Numbered from the stretch's first letter, positions 1 to 10,097 are shown. The stretch: 64,000 nucleotides of DNA from Candidatus Lutacidiplasma silvani (GCA_022750295.1 JAKIVZ010000005.1:1-64000), one strand, 5' to 3'. Notes: generated from the sequence alone by a model not told the origin. Numbers and translations are program-made.

Positions 1-717
1 CATCTCGCGGACCCCCTCGAAGCTCATCCCCTCGGCGAAGACGTAGCCGCGGAGACCGGACGGAACGAGGAGCGCGAAGACGACGTCGGGCTTCTCCTCG
101 GCGCGGGCAAGGAGGGTGTCGGCGACCTCCTGCTCGTAGCCGCGGGCCGTCTTGATCGCGAGGACCGCCTGGCGGGCGACGCAGGCGAGAGCGAGCGTCG
201 CGGGCTTCGAGGCGCCGCCTTCCCACTGGGCGGTGAGGTGGATCTCGACCCGGTCCCCGTACCGGACCCCGACGGGAGCGGTGATCTGGAACGCGTAGGC
301 GGCCGAGGCGCCGGGATTGAGCGTGACGAGCGACTTCTCCTTCCGGGCGACGAGCTCGAGGAACGAGCGCTTCCCGGGCGGCATCCAGGCGACCGGCCAC
401 TCGGCCCCCTCGCCCGGGTACGTCGAGGTGTAGGCGATGTCCACCGACACGAGGACGCCGCCGGACTCGGGGTGGCCGTTGGTGAGGACCACGGAGATCG
501 TGGTGACCGTTCCGGCGGTCACGTCCCGGGTCGGGTCGTCGGCGACCTTGAGGGAGAGCAAGTTGGGCGTCTCCTTTTTCGGAGGGGGGATCAGCGGCGT
601 GAGAACGGCCGGCGAGGCGGGAGCCGCCGCCGGCGCGGCCGGGTGCGGCGGGGACGGCCGTTCGGCCTCCTCGCCGGTCAACAGACCGATGCCCTCGTCG
701 TCCGGTTTTCCGCTCAT
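1..717 (-). CDS. spt5: Transcription elongation factor Spt5 with N-terminal Ig-like extension (partial)
   Basis: Archaeal Spt5 (NusG family) binds the RNA polymerase clamp with Spt4 and promotes processive elongation. The start codon at 717 is visible and the frame stays open to the left edge, so the C-terminal part (rest of the NGN domain and the KOW domain) is missing. Residues 1-50 are acidic, then Ala/Pro-rich. Residues about 50-180 look like a secreted-type Ig/NEW3 fold (alternating beta strands, segment VTAGTVTTISVVLTNG). The NGN domain begins near residue 184 (AVLAIKTARGYEQEVADTLL). It lies 10 bp after secE in the conserved ftsZ-secE-spt5 order. The NGN assignment is firm from sequence and context; the Ig-like reading of the extension is inference. 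Confidence 0.85.
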   Translation of the reverse strand, partial: MSGKPDDEGIGLLTGEEAERPSPPHPAAPAAAPASPAVLTPLIPPPKKETPNLLSLKVADDPTRDVTAGTVTTISVVLTNGHPESGGVLVSVDIAYTSTYPGEGAEWPVAWMPPGKRSFLELVARKEKSLVTLNPGASAAYAFQITAPVGVRYGDRVEIHLTAQWEGGASKPATLALACVARQAVLAIKTARGYEQEVADTLLARAEEKPDVVFALLVPSGLRGYVFAEGMSFEGVREM

Positions 718-727
718 CGGACGGTGC

Positions 728-979
728 CTAGATGCCCAGCGCCGAGAAGTACGTCGACCACAGCCACGGGCCGACCTGGGTGAAGAAAATGTAGATCGTG
801 AACCCGATCGAGCCGATCAGGACCGCGCCGATCCATGTCACTTCGAGGACCCGGACGTACTCGTCGACCGCCGGCTTCCGGGCCATCCGAAGGACGCGGC
901 CGAACTTGCCGTGGCCCACGCCCCGCAGGCGGCCGTCGAAATTGTCCTGCACCTTGCGGGCGCGGTCCAAGAACGCCAT
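728..979 (-). CDS. secE: Protein translocase subunit SecE (Sec61-gamma)
   Basis: SecE/Sec61-gamma is the small clamp subunit of the SecYEG translocon. The 83-residue protein has an amphipathic N-terminal half containing the conserved region FGRVLRMARKPAVDEY, followed by one transmembrane helix (about residues 48-70, with IGAVLIGSIGFTIYIFF). This is the normal archaeal size and topology. It sits between ftsZ (8 bp upstream) and spt5 (10 bp downstream) in a conserved euryarchaeal operon, which strengthens an otherwise short match. No start ambiguity is apparent. Confidence 0.93.
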   Translation of the reverse strand: MAFLDRARKVQDNFDGRLRGVGHGKFGRVLRMARKPAVDEYVRVLEVTWIGAVLIGSIGFTIYIFFTQVGPWLWSTYFSALGI

Positions 980-987
980 GAGTCACC

Positions 988-2112
988 TTAGCGGACGACG
1001 TCGAGCTCGGGCCCGGATTTCCGGGCCGGCGGGCCGCCGGCCGAGGGGCCCGCGAAAATCTGGGGGGATTTAACTCCGGTGACCACCAGCATCACGCGGA
1101 TCGTACTCTGCATCGTCGGGTCGACGGCGGCGCCCCAGATGATCCGCGCCGTGGGGGAGATCGTCTTCTGGACGACCTCGGCCGCTTTCTGAGCTTCGCT
1201 GACCGTCATGTCCGGACCCCCGGTGACGTTGATGAGCGCCCCGGTCGCCCCTCCGATGTCGACGTGGAGGAGCGGGGAGTTGATCGCCTCGAGGACCGCG
1301 TCCTCGGCGCGGTTCTCGCTCTCCGACTCGCCGATCCCGATGAGGGCGACGCCGCCGCCCTTCATGATCGTCCGCAGGTCGTTGAAATCGAGATTCACGA
1401 GGCCGGGCCGCGTGATGATCTCCGTGATCCCGCGGATGGCACGGGCGAGGACCGAGTCCGCGACCTTGAACGCCGTCTGGATGGGAAGACGAGGGACGAG
1501 CTCCAAGAGCCGGTCGTTCGGGATCGTGATGACGGTGTCGATCGTCGAGCGAAGCCGCTCGAGCCCCCACATCGCGTTCTCGTTCCGGACGAGCCCCTCC
1601 GAGGCGAACGGCAGGGTGCACACCGCGATCGTGAGCGGGTTGCCGCCGTTCGCGTCCTTCGCCGCCTGCGCGACGACCGGGGCCGAACCGGTCCCGGTGC
1701 CGCCGCCCAACCCGAGGGTGATGAACACCATGTCGGAGTCGGCGAGCGCTTTCTTCAGCTCGTCCTCGGCCTCGTGGGCGGCCTGCTCCCCGACCTGAGG
1801 GAGGGCGCCCGCTCCGAGCCCTCGCGTCAGTCGCCGGCCCAGGAGGATCTTCTTCGGGGCGTGGATCGCGAGAAGGTGCTGGGCGTCGGTGTTGCAGGCG
1901 ATCATGTCGGCGCCCGAGAGCCCCTCCTCGGCGAGCCGGTTGATCGTGTTGCATCCGCCGCCGCCGCACCCGACGACCTTGATGTTCGTCTTCAGCGAGG
2001 CGAGTACGGCCTCCAGTTCCGCATCGTCGTTGGTGGGGGGAGGTCGCGTTTCGGGGGTTCGTTTCGAGTCGTTCGGAAGGTGCGCAAGGATCTCCTGCGC
2101 GAGTGGTCGCAT
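988..2112 (-). CDS. ftsZ: Cell division GTPase FtsZ
   Basis: FtsZ is the tubulin-like GTPase that polymerises into the division ring at midcell. The 374-residue protein has a glycine-rich nucleotide loop ([14 protein letters not shown], about 47-60), the tubulin signature [10 protein letters not shown] (136-145) and the catalytic T7 loop NLDFND (240-245), so it should be an active GTPase. A 40-residue polar N-terminal extension and a short charged C-terminal tail flank the core. It is the first gene of ftsZ-secE-spt5. Its ATG lies about 35 bp from a TATA box at 2149-2155 that also serves the divergent mptE gene, giving a very short leader. Confidence 0.97.
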   Translation of the reverse strand: MRPLAQEILAHLPNDSKRTPETRPPPTNDDAELEAVLASLKTNIKVVGCGGGGCNTINRLAEEGLSGADMIACNTDAQHLLAIHAPKKILLGRRLTRGLGAGALPQVGEQAAHEAEDELKKALADSDMVFITLGLGGGTGTGSAPVVAQAAKDANGGNPLTIAVCTLPFASEGLVRNENAMWGLERLRSTIDTVITIPNDRLLELVPRLPIQTAFKVADSVLARAIRGITEIITRPGLVNLDFNDLRTIMKGGGVALIGIGESESENRAEDAVLEAINSPLLHVDIGGATGALINVTGGPDMTVSEAQKAAEVVQKTISPTARIIWGAAVDPTMQSTIRVMLVVTGVKSPQIFAGPSAGGPPARKSGPELDVVR

Positions 2113-2146
2113 TTCGGCTGTCTCCGACGAGCGCGAGCAGCGGTCC

Positions 2147-2156
2147 CATTATAAAG
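2147..2156. promoter_or_regulatory. Shared TATA box for ftsZ and mptE
   Basis: The AT-rich stretch ATTATAAAG is the only TATA-like box in the gap between ftsZ and mptE. Its core TTATAA is self-complementary. Start sites about 26 bp to either side would fall near 2124 (ftsZ ATG at 2112) and near 2178 (mptE GTG at 2193), so one box could drive both genes. Confidence 0.6.
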
Positions 2157-2192
2157 CGTTCCGGTTCGCTGGTCGCGCCGGAGTCCGGAATC

Positions 2193-2936
2193 GTGGAGTA
2201 CGCGCGGTGGGCGCCGGTCTACGCTCGCATCGCGAACGCGTTCGGGTTCGACCTCCTCCAAGAAGGGGCAGCGGCCGAGGTCCTTCGGTCGATGCTCGAC
2301 GCCGAAGCTCGCACCGACCCGTTGGCCCGGTGTCGATCTCGGATCGAGGGCCGCGCCGCGATCGTCGTCGGCCTGGCTCCCGAGGCCGGTGCGCCGCCGC
2401 TCGACCGACTCCCGGCGACCCGCCTCGGCCGCGTGGTCCTCGCCGCCGACGGAGCGACCGCGCGCTGCCTCGCCGCCGGGATCGTGCCCGACCTCGTGGT
2501 GACCGACCTCGACGGGCCGGTCGCGTCGGAGGTCACGGCAAACGCCCGCGGGGCGTTGGTGGTCGTCCACGCCCATGGGGACAACATTCCCGCTCTCGGG
2601 GAGTGGGTCCCGGAGTTCTCCGGCGAACTCGCGGGCTCCTGGTCCGGCCCCCCGACGGCGGAGCTGCTCGACGTCGGTGGGTTCACCGATGGCGACCGTG
2701 CCGCCTACCTGGCCGAGCATTGCGGCGCAACCGAGGTGCTGCTCTGGGGATTCGACTTCGCTCGGACCGAGGAGCGGGAGGGGGCCGCCCGCGACCGAAA
2801 ACTCGCGAAGCTCCGATTTGCAGAGACGAACCTCGCCCTGCTCGCGGAGTCCTCCCGTGTGCCGATCCTCGAGTGGCGAAGGGATGGCACCCGACGGCCG
2901 TTTCAGGTCGCCGGGACGGGGAAGTCGACCCAGTAG
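2193..2936 (+). CDS. mptE: 6-hydroxymethyl-7,8-dihydropterin pyrophosphokinase, MptE type
   Basis: MptE (DUF115 family) transfers pyrophosphate from ATP to 6-hydroxymethyl-7,8-dihydropterin in archaeal pterin (methanopterin or folate-like) synthesis. Family motifs are present: LAADGATARCLAAGIVPDLVVTDLDGP, then VVVHAHGDN, then a C-terminal GFTDGDRA and LLWGFDFA region. The GTG at 2193 (protein beginning VEYARWAPVYARI) is preferred over an in-frame ATG at 2103, because the TATA box at 2149 lies between them. That gives 247 residues, the usual family length. The last 34 bp overlap the 3' end of the convergent membrane-protein gene. Confidence 0.9.
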   Translation: MEYARWAPVYARIANAFGFDLLQEGAAAEVLRSMLDAEARTDPLARCRSRIEGRAAIVVGLAPEAGAPPLDRLPATRLGRVVLAADGATARCLAAGIVPDLVVTDLDGPVASEVTANARGALVVVHAHGDNIPALGEWVPEFSGELAGSWSGPPTAELLDVGGFTDGDRAAYLAEHCGATEVLLWGFDFARTEEREGAARDRKLAKLRFAETNLALLAESSRVPILEWRRDGTRRPFQVAGTGKSTQ

Positions 2937-4630
2937 ACGGTCGTCCCTCCGTTCTCGTACACCGGAACGAATGGAACGGCGTCGAGCCACCGCGTCGCAT
3001 TCGCGCTCAAGGGGAGGGCGACTCCCCCCGGCTCGAGGGCCACCCCCGTGGTCCGCATCGTTCCGTCGACGATGACGACCGCGACCGCACGATTGACGTG
3101 GGGGGCGAGGGTCGAATTCAATTCGGCGTAGGCGGCGCTGGCGTTCGTGCCCCAGAGGAGGGCCGTCGTCGAATCCCATGTCGCCGGATTCCCGTCGAAG
3201 CCGAACACCATCGAGCTCACGCGGTGGTCGCTGGCCACCGCATCTCCGACCGGAACCGCGATCCCGGTCCACATCCAAACGGCCGCGTCGCCGTTCGTCA
3301 GCCCCTCCTGAAACCCGTCGAGGAGGGCGGGTGGCGGATAGGCGATCGCGGCGTTCGCCGCGACGAGCACGACGACGGCGAGGGCGACGGAAATCGCCGC
3401 GGGGCGTCCGGCCCGGTCGTGGGCGAGTCCGACGAGCCGGCCGAGGCAGATCGCCACGACGAGACCGAGCGGGATCACCAGGTACTCCGCGTGCCGTTCG
3501 GGGGAGATCGTCGATTCCCCCAGCGCGAGGGCGAGGATCGCCGACACTCCGATCGCCGCGACCCAGAGGAGCGCGAGCGGCCCGTCCCGGGAGAAGCCGA
3601 GGAGTCGCCGGGACCCCGACGTCAGGACGATGGCGAGGAGGAGGGGGGTGAAGAAGACCAGCGCCGCCACGGTTGTCGTCTGCCCGGTCGTGCCCGGGAG
3701 CGGGTGCACGATCAGGAGGGCCAGACCGCCGTAGATCCCGACGAGCAGGACGACGGCGTCCCGGATCACCGATCGGTCGGACGGGAACTTGAGGCGGATT
3801 GGGCGACTCCCCCCCATTCGTCGGCGGAACGCCACGAGGGCCGCCGCGACGACGAGGCCGCCCATCGCGAACGACTCGACGAACGGGTAGGTGAGCGTCA
3901 GTCCCGCGACCGGATGGCTGACGATGGCGCTGAACGCCTGGTCATGGAACCAGAACGCGATGGCGCCGGTCAGCAGGACCGCGACGAACGCGAACTCGCG
4001 GAGCGGGAACCGGACGCTCCACCGGCGCGGCCAGACGAGCTCGGGAAGGACGACGAGCCCGAGGGCGCTGACGGCGAAGAAGTACGTCGAGAGATGATGC
4101 GTGAACACGAGCGCGGCCGCCGTCACGGCGAGCGGGACGTACCACCGGACGTCGCGGCGGCTCTCGAGGAACATCCAGAGGGCCCCGATGACGAGGAAGT
4201 CCCCGAGGGCGAGCGGGGCGGGGTGGGCCACCGAGAACATCCGCGGCATGAACACGGCCCCGAGCGTGGCGCCGAGGATCGCCACCGTGTCGTTCCCCAC
4301 GAAGCGTCGGAAGAGGAGGAACAGCGGCACGACGGCGAGCGCCGCGAGGACCGGGGCGACGACCTGGAGGGCCGGGAGGACCCCCACGCCAGTCGCCCCG
4401 GCGGTCGCCGCCGAGACCTCGAACAATCCGGGGAACTCGGAGTACGCGAATCCCCAACCCGCGTACGACGCCGCGCTCGGGAGATGACCGCTCGTGAGCA
4501 GCGCGGACGTGAGGTTGTAGTATTCTCCGGTGTCGCTGCCGAAGATCGGGAACGTCAGGAGCGGTTCGAGCGCGACGAAGACGAGGAGGAGGATCGCCGA
4601 ACCGAGCCAGGCGAGGTCCGAGCGGTCCAT
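2903..4630 (-). CDS. Polytopic membrane protein, GT-C glycosyltransferase-like
   Basis: A 575-residue integral membrane protein with about 12 predicted hydrophobic helices. The first begins right after MDRSDLAWLGS. A first-loop motif FGSDTGEYYNL and a following conserved-looking YSEFPGLFEV resemble the acidic first-loop region of GT-C fold glycosyltransferases, which use dolichyl-linked sugars at the outer face. The C-terminal 120 residues form a soluble domain with N-glycosylation-like Asn-X-Ser/Thr sites, ending VYWVDFPVPAT. The internal ATG at 4630 is chosen because the longer frame (ATG at 4825) would run over the divergent gene's start and has no membrane character. The function is inferred from topology only. 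Confidence 0.72.
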   Translation of the reverse strand: MDRSDLAWLGSAILLLVFVALEPLLTFPIFGSDTGEYYNLTSALLTSGHLPSAASYAGWGFAYSEFPGLFEVSAATAGATGVGVLPALQVVAPVLAALAVVPLFLLFRRFVGNDTVAILGATLGAVFMPRMFSVAHPAPLALGDFLVIGALWMFLESRRDVRWYVPLAVTAAALVFTHHLSTYFFAVSALGLVVLPELVWPRRWSVRFPLREFAFVAVLLTGAIAFWFHDQAFSAIVSHPVAGLTLTYPFVESFAMGGLVVAAALVAFRRRMGGSRPIRLKFPSDRSVIRDAVVLLVGIYGGLALLIVHPLPGTTGQTTTVAALVFFTPLLLAIVLTSGSRRLLGFSRDGPLALLWVAAIGVSAILALALGESTISPERHAEYLVIPLGLVVAICLGRLVGLAHDRAGRPAAISVALAVVVLVAANAAIAYPPPALLDGFQEGLTNGDAAVWMWTGIAVPVGDAVASDHRVSSMVFGFDGNPATWDSTTALLWGTNASAAYAELNSTLAPHVNRAVAVVIVDGTMRTTGVALEPGGVALPLSANATRWLDAVPFVPVYENGGTTVYWVDFPVPAT

Positions 4631-4788
4631 GCGATCCGGGGGGCCCCGGGCGGGGGCTCGGAGGTTCGCGAGCGGCCGGTCACGGATTATCTTCTCGGCG
4701 GAGGAGTCGGCGACGTCTCGGCGAGTTCTCGTCGGCCATACCTTGAAATAGGGGGGGCTGGTGGGGGCCGAATCGAGGCGTTCTCGGG

Positions 4789-5220
4789 ATGGCATCGAAG
4801 GCGAAGCCGGCACGACGTCCGGCACCCGCCTCGAAGCCCAAGCCGCGGGCCGCCGCCCCCAAAGCTCCCGGTAAGAAACCGGCGGCCAAGGCGCCTCTGA
4901 GACCTCCGGCCAAGCCGGCGCCCAAGGGTCCGGCGAAGTCGTCCGGGAAGCCTCCCGCGAAACCCCCCGCGAGGGCGCCCGTGAAGGCCCCGGCGAAGTC
5001 GTCCGGCAAGAAAGCGGTCCCGGTGCCCGAGGAGACCAGCGCGATCCCCCTGCGCGGGGACGGGCGCCGGCACCTGCTCTCCCTTTCGTTCCTGCGCGAT
5101 GGCGACGAGTTCCTGGCCCGCCTCGAGACCGACGGCGGACAGATCACGGAACTGAAGAACCGGGCCCTCGACCAGCTGCTGACGCTGGTCGCGAGCGAGC
5201 TCGAAGACCTCCTCGAGTGA
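4789..5220 (+). CDS. Lys/Ala/Pro-rich tail protein with small C-terminal domain
   Basis: The first 80 residues are almost entirely K, A, P, R, G and S in imperfect repeats of the kind KPPAKPPARAP and PAKSSGK, resembling a linker-histone (H1) type tail or other nucleic-acid-binding tail. Residues about 85-143 form a compact alpha/beta-like segment (HLLSLSFLRDGDEFLARLET) ending in an acidic helix (SELEDLLE). I do not recognise the C-terminal domain. The TATA-like CCTTGAAATAG lies about 40 bp upstream. A DNA- or RNA-binding role is inferred from charge and composition only. Confidence 0.75.
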   Translation: MASKAKPARRPAPASKPKPRAAAPKAPGKKPAAKAPLRPPAKPAPKGPAKSSGKPPAKPPARAPVKAPAKSSGKKAVPVPEETSAIPLRGDGRRHLLSLSFLRDGDEFLARLETDGGQITELKNRALDQLLTLVASELEDLLE

Positions 5221-5230
5221 CCCCGCCCGT

Positions 5231-5788
5231 TCAGGGCGCCGGGGCGAGCCGGTCGAAGAATCCCCGTCCCACGAGGTAGCTCGCGCGGTGGCCTTCGCCA
5301 TCGGAGAACTCGACGAGCTCCGTCGGGTCGCCCATGAGGATCCCCCCCGCGTACCGCTGGAGGACGTGCGTCTTCAGTCGCGGGGGCGCGGGCCACCGGC
5401 GGCGGCGGCCCAGTCGGTCGGTCACGAGCACCCCGTCGGCCCCGAACGCGGCGCCGCGCGGAGCGCGAAGGACCGTGATCCCCGCGCCCACGGCGGCGAG
5501 GACGACGGTCAGGACGACGAGGAGGCCGTACACCTCACCGCTCGAGGCGATCCCGGGGTCGGACGACGAGGCCGCTTCGGCGACGAACAGGGCGAGGATC
5601 GCGATGAGGGCGACGCCGTACAGGCCGAACATCCGGTACGCCCGGGCGCTGCCCGCGCGGTTCTCCTCGTAGTCCGTCGAGCCGCCCCCCTCCGAATCCC
5701 AGAACCGCCGGTCGGCGTCGTCGCTCGGGGTCCGGCGGGGCCGTTCGGCGGGCCGGCGGGGGATCCGCACGGGGCGGGGGTCGGCCAT
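5231..5788 (-). CDS. Two-TM membrane protein with C-terminal cytoplasmic domain
   Basis: The 185-residue protein begins with an Arg/Pro-rich cytoplasmic stretch (residues 1-50). Two hydrophobic helices follow ([17 protein letters not shown] and [19 protein letters not shown]), then an 80-residue soluble tail starting [20 protein letters not shown] helix pair followed by a small beta domain resembles PH-like membrane proteins, but I cannot assign a family. It converges with the Lys-rich gene (10 bp between stops) and diverges from yjbQ. Function unknown. Confidence 0.75.
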   Translation of the reverse strand: MADPRPVRIPRRPAERPRRTPSDDADRRFWDSEGGGSTDYEENRAGSARAYRMFGLYGVALIAILALFVAEAASSSDPGIASSGEVYGLLVVLTVVLAAVGAGITVLRAPRGAAFGADGVLVTDRLGRRRRWPAPPRLKTHVLQRYAGGILMGDPTELVEFSDGEGHRASYLVGRGFFDRLAPAP

Positions 5789-5853
5789 CTGGCCGGATTC
5801 TACGGGGGGACGCGGGCGATAAACTTGACGAACGCGGCGCAGATGGGCCGGGG

Positions 5854-6264
5854 ATGACGACGGCGACCGAGTACCTGTGGTTCGAGACGAAGACCGAGCG
5901 CGCGTTCGTGCGGATCACCGACCGGGTCCGCGACGTCGTGCGGAAGAGCGGGGTCCGGGAGGGGCTCGTCCTCGTTTCGGCGATGCACATCACGGCGGCC
6001 GTGTACGTGAACGACGACGAGTCTGGGCTGCTCGCCGACATCTCGGCGTGGGCCGACCGGCTCGCGCCGCCCGGCGACTACGCCCACCACCGGACCGGCG
6101 AATCGAACGGGGACGCCCACCTGAAGAATCTCCTCCTCGGCCACCAGGTGATCCTCCCGGTCACGGGCGGGGACCTCGACCTCGGGCCGTGGGAGCAGGT
6201 GTTCTACGCCGAATTCGACGGCCGGCGGCGGAAGCGGGTCGTGGTCAAGGTGCTGGGGGAGTAG
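5854..6264 (+). CDS. yjbQ: YjbQ/UPF0047 family protein
   Basis: The 136-residue single-domain protein matches the YjbQ (UPF0047) family. It has the conserved [20 protein letters not shown] stretch, [17 protein letters not shown], and the terminal [15 protein letters not shown] segment, whose His, Glu and Asp residues are family-conserved. Bacterial members show weak thiamine-phosphate synthase activity; the physiological role is unsettled. A TATA-like GATAAACTTG about 35 bp upstream suggests a short leader. The last 20 bp overlap the end of the convergent PQQ/PKD gene. Confidence 0.9.
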   Translation: MTTATEYLWFETKTERAFVRITDRVRDVVRKSGVREGLVLVSAMHITAAVYVNDDESGLLADISAWADRLAPPGDYAHHRTGESNGDAHLKNLLLGHQVILPVTGGDLDLGPWEQVFYAEFDGRRRKRVVVKVLGE

Positions 6265-8920
6265 GCGGCGACCCGGGCCCCTCGGAGCGTCGCCTCCGGT
6301 AGAGGGTCACGGCGACGGCGACGGCCGCGATCGCGACCACGCCACCGACCAAGAGCTCGAGAGCGAGCCCGCCGGTCCCACTGCTCGGCGAAACCGTGGT
6401 GCACGGCGGCGGCACGACCGAAACCGGGACCTGGGTCGTGGCCTGTGTTCCGTTCGCTTCGGTCGCGGTGAGGTTCACGAGGAACCGTCCGGCCGTCGTG
6501 TAGGTGTGGGCAACGGGATTCCCGGTGACCGTCGCCGAACCGTCCCCGAAGCTCCAGGAATTGCCGACCGGGGGCGTCCCGCCCGAGTCGTTCGCGGTGA
6601 ACGCCACCGACTCCTGGAACGGGTGGCATCCGAGCAGGTTCGACGACCAGTTCACGGTCAGGACGAAGGGCGGGGGGAACGTCGAGATCTCCGTCGTGAG
6701 CGTCAGTCGGCCGGTCAGGGAATCGGTGACGTTGGCACCCGCCGTGAAGTTCCCCACGGTGGTGTACGTGTGCTTCACGGTGGTCCCGCTGACCCGGGTG
6801 CCCCCGTCCCCGAACGACCACCCGATCGTGTACGGGGCGCTCCCGTTCGCAGCGGCCAGCGTGAATTCGACCGTCAGGGGGACGGTCCCGGTGCTCGGAC
6901 TGGCGAGCAGGGTCCCGGCAAGCGGGGCGACCGTCTGGACCGTGGAGCTCGCGTTCGACGTCTCTCCCAGCGGGCCCGTCTGCTCCAGCCGGACCCCAAA
7001 GACGCCGGCGCTCTCGAACGTGTGCGCGACCGGGTCGCCCGTGCCGGTCGTCCCGTCCCCAAAGTTCCAATCGTACTCGTACGGAGGGCCCGACCCGTTC
7101 TGTTCGTTGGCGCGGAACAGCACGGTGAAAGGGGTCTCGCCGAGGCTGGCCGACGCCGAGATCGCCGTCGAGAACGGCGGGGCGGCCGCGGTGGTGACGA
7201 CGCTCAGGTTGAACACCGCCACGTCGTCGGCCGGGTCGGTCACGACGAGGTGGCCCCAGTGCGACCCGGCGTACTCGAAGAGGTGGTCGACGGAGGGTTC
7301 CGAGACGACCGCGCCGTCGTCGAACGCCCAGACGAACGAGTACGGCGTCATTCCCCCGGTCGCGGCGGCCGAGAACGTGGCCTCCCAGGGGGTCGAGGCG
7401 TTCGGGGTTGACACGCTCGCCGTCGCGTCGAACGGGATCGCATACGCGGTGAGCCGTCCGGTCGCCCCGTTCGTGCTCCCCGACGGAACGTACAGGTGGC
7501 CGTCGGCCACGACGGCCTCGCCGTACACGACCTCCCCCGACGGCACGGTCGCGTTCCACAGAATCGTCCCGTTCGCGCCGTCGAGGGCGAACTCGCCGTT
7601 CCCGGCCCCAACGAACAGGAGGCCGTCCGCGGAATCGACCGAGGCGAACGGGAAGCGGGGCGCGGGGAGCGTGGTCTGCCAGTCGATCGCCCCGGTCTCG
7701 GGCGCGAGGGCATACACCGTGGTGGTGTTGTTGTCCACCGAGCCGCCGGCGACGAAGACGGTGGTGCCGTTGAACGCGGCGCCCGACCATCCCCCTCCCG
7801 TGTCGTCGGCCCAGGCGGGGCCCCAGCCGGAGGTGCTCACGTTCGACCGGTTCCAGGCGTACGTCTCGCCGTTCTTGTTGCTCGCCACGACGAGCGGGGC
7901 TCCGTGGGCGGGAGTCACGAGGACCGCGGTCGACCCGAAGTCCGAGTCGATGCCGATGACGTTCGGAACCTCCCAGGAACCCCGGACCGCCATCGTCGTC
8001 GCGTTGAGGGCGATGATCGACTGGGCGTACGGCTGGTAGGCGCCCTCGTCGTTTCCGGTCGTGACCCAGATCGTATTGGCGCCGGCGTCGGCGGTCGGTG
8101 TCGTCCAGACCGTGGAGCCGAGGAGCCCGCCCGAAACCGCTTGCCAGGTGTGGTTGACGCTCGGCGGCCCGGTGAGGTTGACCTGCTCGACCTCGCCCGG
8201 CACGAGCGGCTCGTCGTCGCAGCTGGCGAGTCCGACGTACAGGGAGTGCCGGTACACGAGCCCGCTCGCCCAGTTGTAGTACCCGTCGTCGAGGGCGCCC
8301 CCGAGCGGCAGCGACCAGTCGAGGGCGCCGGTGCTCGCGTTGAGCGCGTCCCAGGTGCCGTTCGGTGCGCCGAGGTACAGCGTGCCGTTCGAGTACGCGG
8401 GCGTCGATTCGATCCCTCCGGCATAACAGTCCGGGTCGAATCCCAGGTAGTCGCTCCAGAGGAGCGACCCGTTCGCCGCGCTCGCGGCGTACTCGTACCC
8501 GTTCCACTCCCCCCAGTAGACCGTCCCGTTGACCACGATCGGCGAGCTGAAGGCGCTCCCGTTCGTCGTCGTGTTCCACACCGGGGCGAGGAGCGAGACG
8601 TTGCTCGGGTTGATCGTCCGCTCGAGCGGGTTCGTCGACGTGTGGGAGTCCGACCCCATGTACGTGGGCCAGTTGACCGACCCCGTCGAGCTCACGTCGA
8701 TGGCCGGGGTCCGTGACTCCGGGGACGGCCCCCCGCGCGGAATCGCGGACGCGACGGGGTGGAACGCAGGCGCCCCCCGCACGGGGACGGCGGCGGCCGG
8801 AGTCGACCGGCCGATCGGGGAGGTCGCGATTCCGCCCAGAAGCATGACGCCGACAATCCCGAGGGCGAGCACGCCCCGGAACGTCGCGGGTCGGAGATCG
8901 AGGCCCGAGACGCGCAGCAT
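6245..8920 (-). CDS. Secreted PQQ-like beta-propeller protein with PKD repeats and C-terminal anchor
   Basis: This 891-residue surface protein starts with a signal or anchor helix (about residues 16-33, with [16 protein letters not shown]). A long beta-propeller with PQQ-type strand repeats follows (for example [40 protein letters not shown] and [16 protein letters not shown]; about residues 80-490). About four PKD domains come next, marked by repeated WNFGDG/WSFGDG and HTYTTVG/HTFESAG motifs. One C-terminal membrane helix with an RRRR stop-transfer follows. Asn-X-Thr/Ser sites are abundant. The ATG at 8920 is taken because the reading frame continues upstream only as an antisense shadow of idh. 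The idh stop is 10 bp away, so the genes may be co-transcribed. The ligand is unknown. Confidence 0.88.
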   Translation of the reverse strand: MLRVSGLDLRPATFRGVLALGIVGVMLLGGIATSPIGRSTPAAAVPVRGAPAFHPVASAIPRGGPSPESRTPAIDVSSTGSVNWPTYMGSDSHTSTNPLERTINPSNVSLLAPVWNTTTNGSAFSSPIVVNGTVYWGEWNGYEYAASAANGSLLWSDYLGFDPDCYAGGIESTPAYSNGTLYLGAPNGTWDALNASTGALDWSLPLGGALDDGYYNWASGLVYRHSLYVGLASCDDEPLVPGEVEQVNLTGPPSVNHTWQAVSGGLLGSTVWTTPTADAGANTIWVTTGNDEGAYQPYAQSIIALNATTMAVRGSWEVPNVIGIDSDFGSTAVLVTPAHGAPLVVASNKNGETYAWNRSNVSTSGWGPAWADDTGGGWSGAAFNGTTVFVAGGSVDNNTTTVYALAPETGAIDWQTTLPAPRFPFASVDSADGLLFVGAGNGEFALDGANGTILWNATVPSGEVVYGEAVVADGHLYVPSGSTNGATGRLTAYAIPFDATASVSTPNASTPWEATFSAAATGGMTPYSFVWAFDDGAVVSEPSVDHLFEYAGSHWGHLVVTDPADDVAVFNLSVVTTAAAPPFSTAISASASLGETPFTVLFRANEQNGSGPPYEYDWNFGDGTTGTGDPVAHTFESAGVFGVRLEQTGPLGETSNASSTVQTVAPLAGTLLASPSTGTVPLTVEFTLAAANGSAPYTIGWSFGDGGTRVSGTTVKHTYTTVGNFTAGANVTDSLTGRLTLTTEISTFPPPFVLTVNWSSNLLGCHPFQESVAFTANDSGGTPPVGNSWSFGDGSATVTGNPVAHTYTTAGRFLVNLTATEANGTQATTQVPVSVVPPPCTTVSPSSGTGGLALELLVGGVVAIAAVAVAVTLYRRRRSEGPGSPPTPPAP

Positions 8921-8930
8921 CGCGGCCGGA

Positions 8931-10043
8931 TCAGGCGCCCTCGAGGGTGGGGTCGCCGCCCGCGGCGGCCCGCGCGGTCGGCGGGACCGGCCGGGGCCGG
9001 GAGAGGTCCACGAGGGGGATCTTCCGAGCGATCTCCTTCGCCATCGCCGAACAGCTGGAGGCCGGGACCGGACGGTCGGTGTACCCCGGAAGGGCCAGGT
9101 CGTAGGTGACGAACTTCTTCTCGGCGATCGTCTCCCAGACGGCGCGCCACACTCGCTCGGCCGCCTCGGGCTTCCCAATGTGGCGGAGGAGGAGCTCGAC
9201 GCACAGGATCTCAGCGACCGGATTCGCCTTGTCCTGCCCGGCGTACTTCGGCGCCGAGCCGTGGACCGGCTCGAAGACGGCGATCGACTCGCCGTAGAGC
9301 GCTCCCGGGGCGATCCCGAGGCCGCCGGCGAGGCCCGCGCAGAGGTCGGAGAGGATGTCGCCAAACAGGTTCGTCGTCACGATGACGTCGTACTCGGCCG
9401 GCTTCTTCGCGAGTTGCATCGCCATGTTGTCGACGAGCCGCTCGTCGGACGGGATGTCCGGGTACTTGGCCCCCATCTCCCGGAACGCGGTCTGGAAGAG
9501 CGCGCCGGTCGTCTTCATGATGTTCGCCTTGTGGACGGCCGTCACCTTGCGTCGCTTCTGGGCGCGCGCGAGCTCGAAGGCGAACCGGATGACCCGGTCC
9601 GACGCCTTCCTCGTGATGACGTTCACCGTCTCGGCCGCGGAGTGCTCGCGGTCGACCCAATGCTCCACGCCCGAGTAGAGCCCCTCGGTCGCCTCGCGGA
9701 CGACGATGAGGTCGGTCTCGGGAAAGCGGGTCCCCTCCCCGGCGATCGCCCGCGCCGGTCGGACCGACGCGTAGAGGTCGAGCTGCTGGCGGAGCGCAAC
9801 ATTCACCGACCGGAACCCCGAGCCGATCGGGGTCGTGATCGGTCCCTTCAGAGCGAGCTTGTTCCGTCGGATCGAATCGAGCACCCCGTCGGGGAGCGGC
9901 GTCCCCGACGCCTGGATCGCCCGCTCGCCGGCCTGGACGACCTCCCACTCGATGTCGACCCCGGTCGCGGCGGCGACAAGGCGCGCCGCATCGGTGACCT
10001 CCGGTCCGATCCCATCGCCCGGAATCAGCGTGATCTTCACCAC
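8931..10043 (-). CDS. icd: Isocitrate dehydrogenase, NAD-type family (beta-decarboxylating)
   Basis: This member of the isocitrate/isopropylmalate dehydrogenase family oxidatively decarboxylates isocitrate to 2-oxoglutarate. The N-terminus is [13 protein letters not shown]. The substrate loop [20 protein letters not shown] (79-98) is of the isocitrate kind (Ser, Asn and three Arg positions) rather than the isopropylmalate kind. Later come the metal/cofactor region [19 protein letters not shown] and the cofactor-binding [14 protein letters not shown]. Length is 370 residues, normal for the family. A homoisocitrate substrate cannot be excluded, but aconitase in the same window favours isocitrate. 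A TATA-like GTTAAAGCC about 38 bp upstream fits a short leader. Confidence 0.88.
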   Translation of the reverse strand: MVKITLIPGDGIGPEVTDAARLVAAATGVDIEWEVVQAGERAIQASGTPLPDGVLDSIRRNKLALKGPITTPIGSGFRSVNVALRQQLDLYASVRPARAIAGEGTRFPETDLIVVREATEGLYSGVEHWVDREHSAAETVNVITRKASDRVIRFAFELARAQKRRKVTAVHKANIMKTTGALFQTAFREMGAKYPDIPSDERLVDNMAMQLAKKPAEYDVIVTTNLFGDILSDLCAGLAGGLGIAPGALYGESIAVFEPVHGSAPKYAGQDKANPVAEILCVELLLRHIGKPEAAERVWRAVWETIAEKKFVTYDLALPGYTDRPVPASSCSAMAKEIARKIPLVDLSRPRPVPPTARAAAGGDPTLEGA

Positions 10044-10097
10044 GGACGGCCTCTCGGGCGCGGTCGAGTCGAAGCGGGCTTTAACGCGAACGGCCGC

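Noticed and set aside
1889-4900. A 1003-codon open frame on the plus strand
   Set aside because: It is antisense or out of frame to ftsZ, mptE and the membrane protein. The product is Arg/Asp/Glu/Gly-rich low complexity typical of GC-rich shadow frames.
6204-8579. A 791-codon frame overlapping the PQQ/PKD gene
   Set aside because: Frame-shifted shadow; the true frame contains propeller and PKD motifs, signal and anchor helix.
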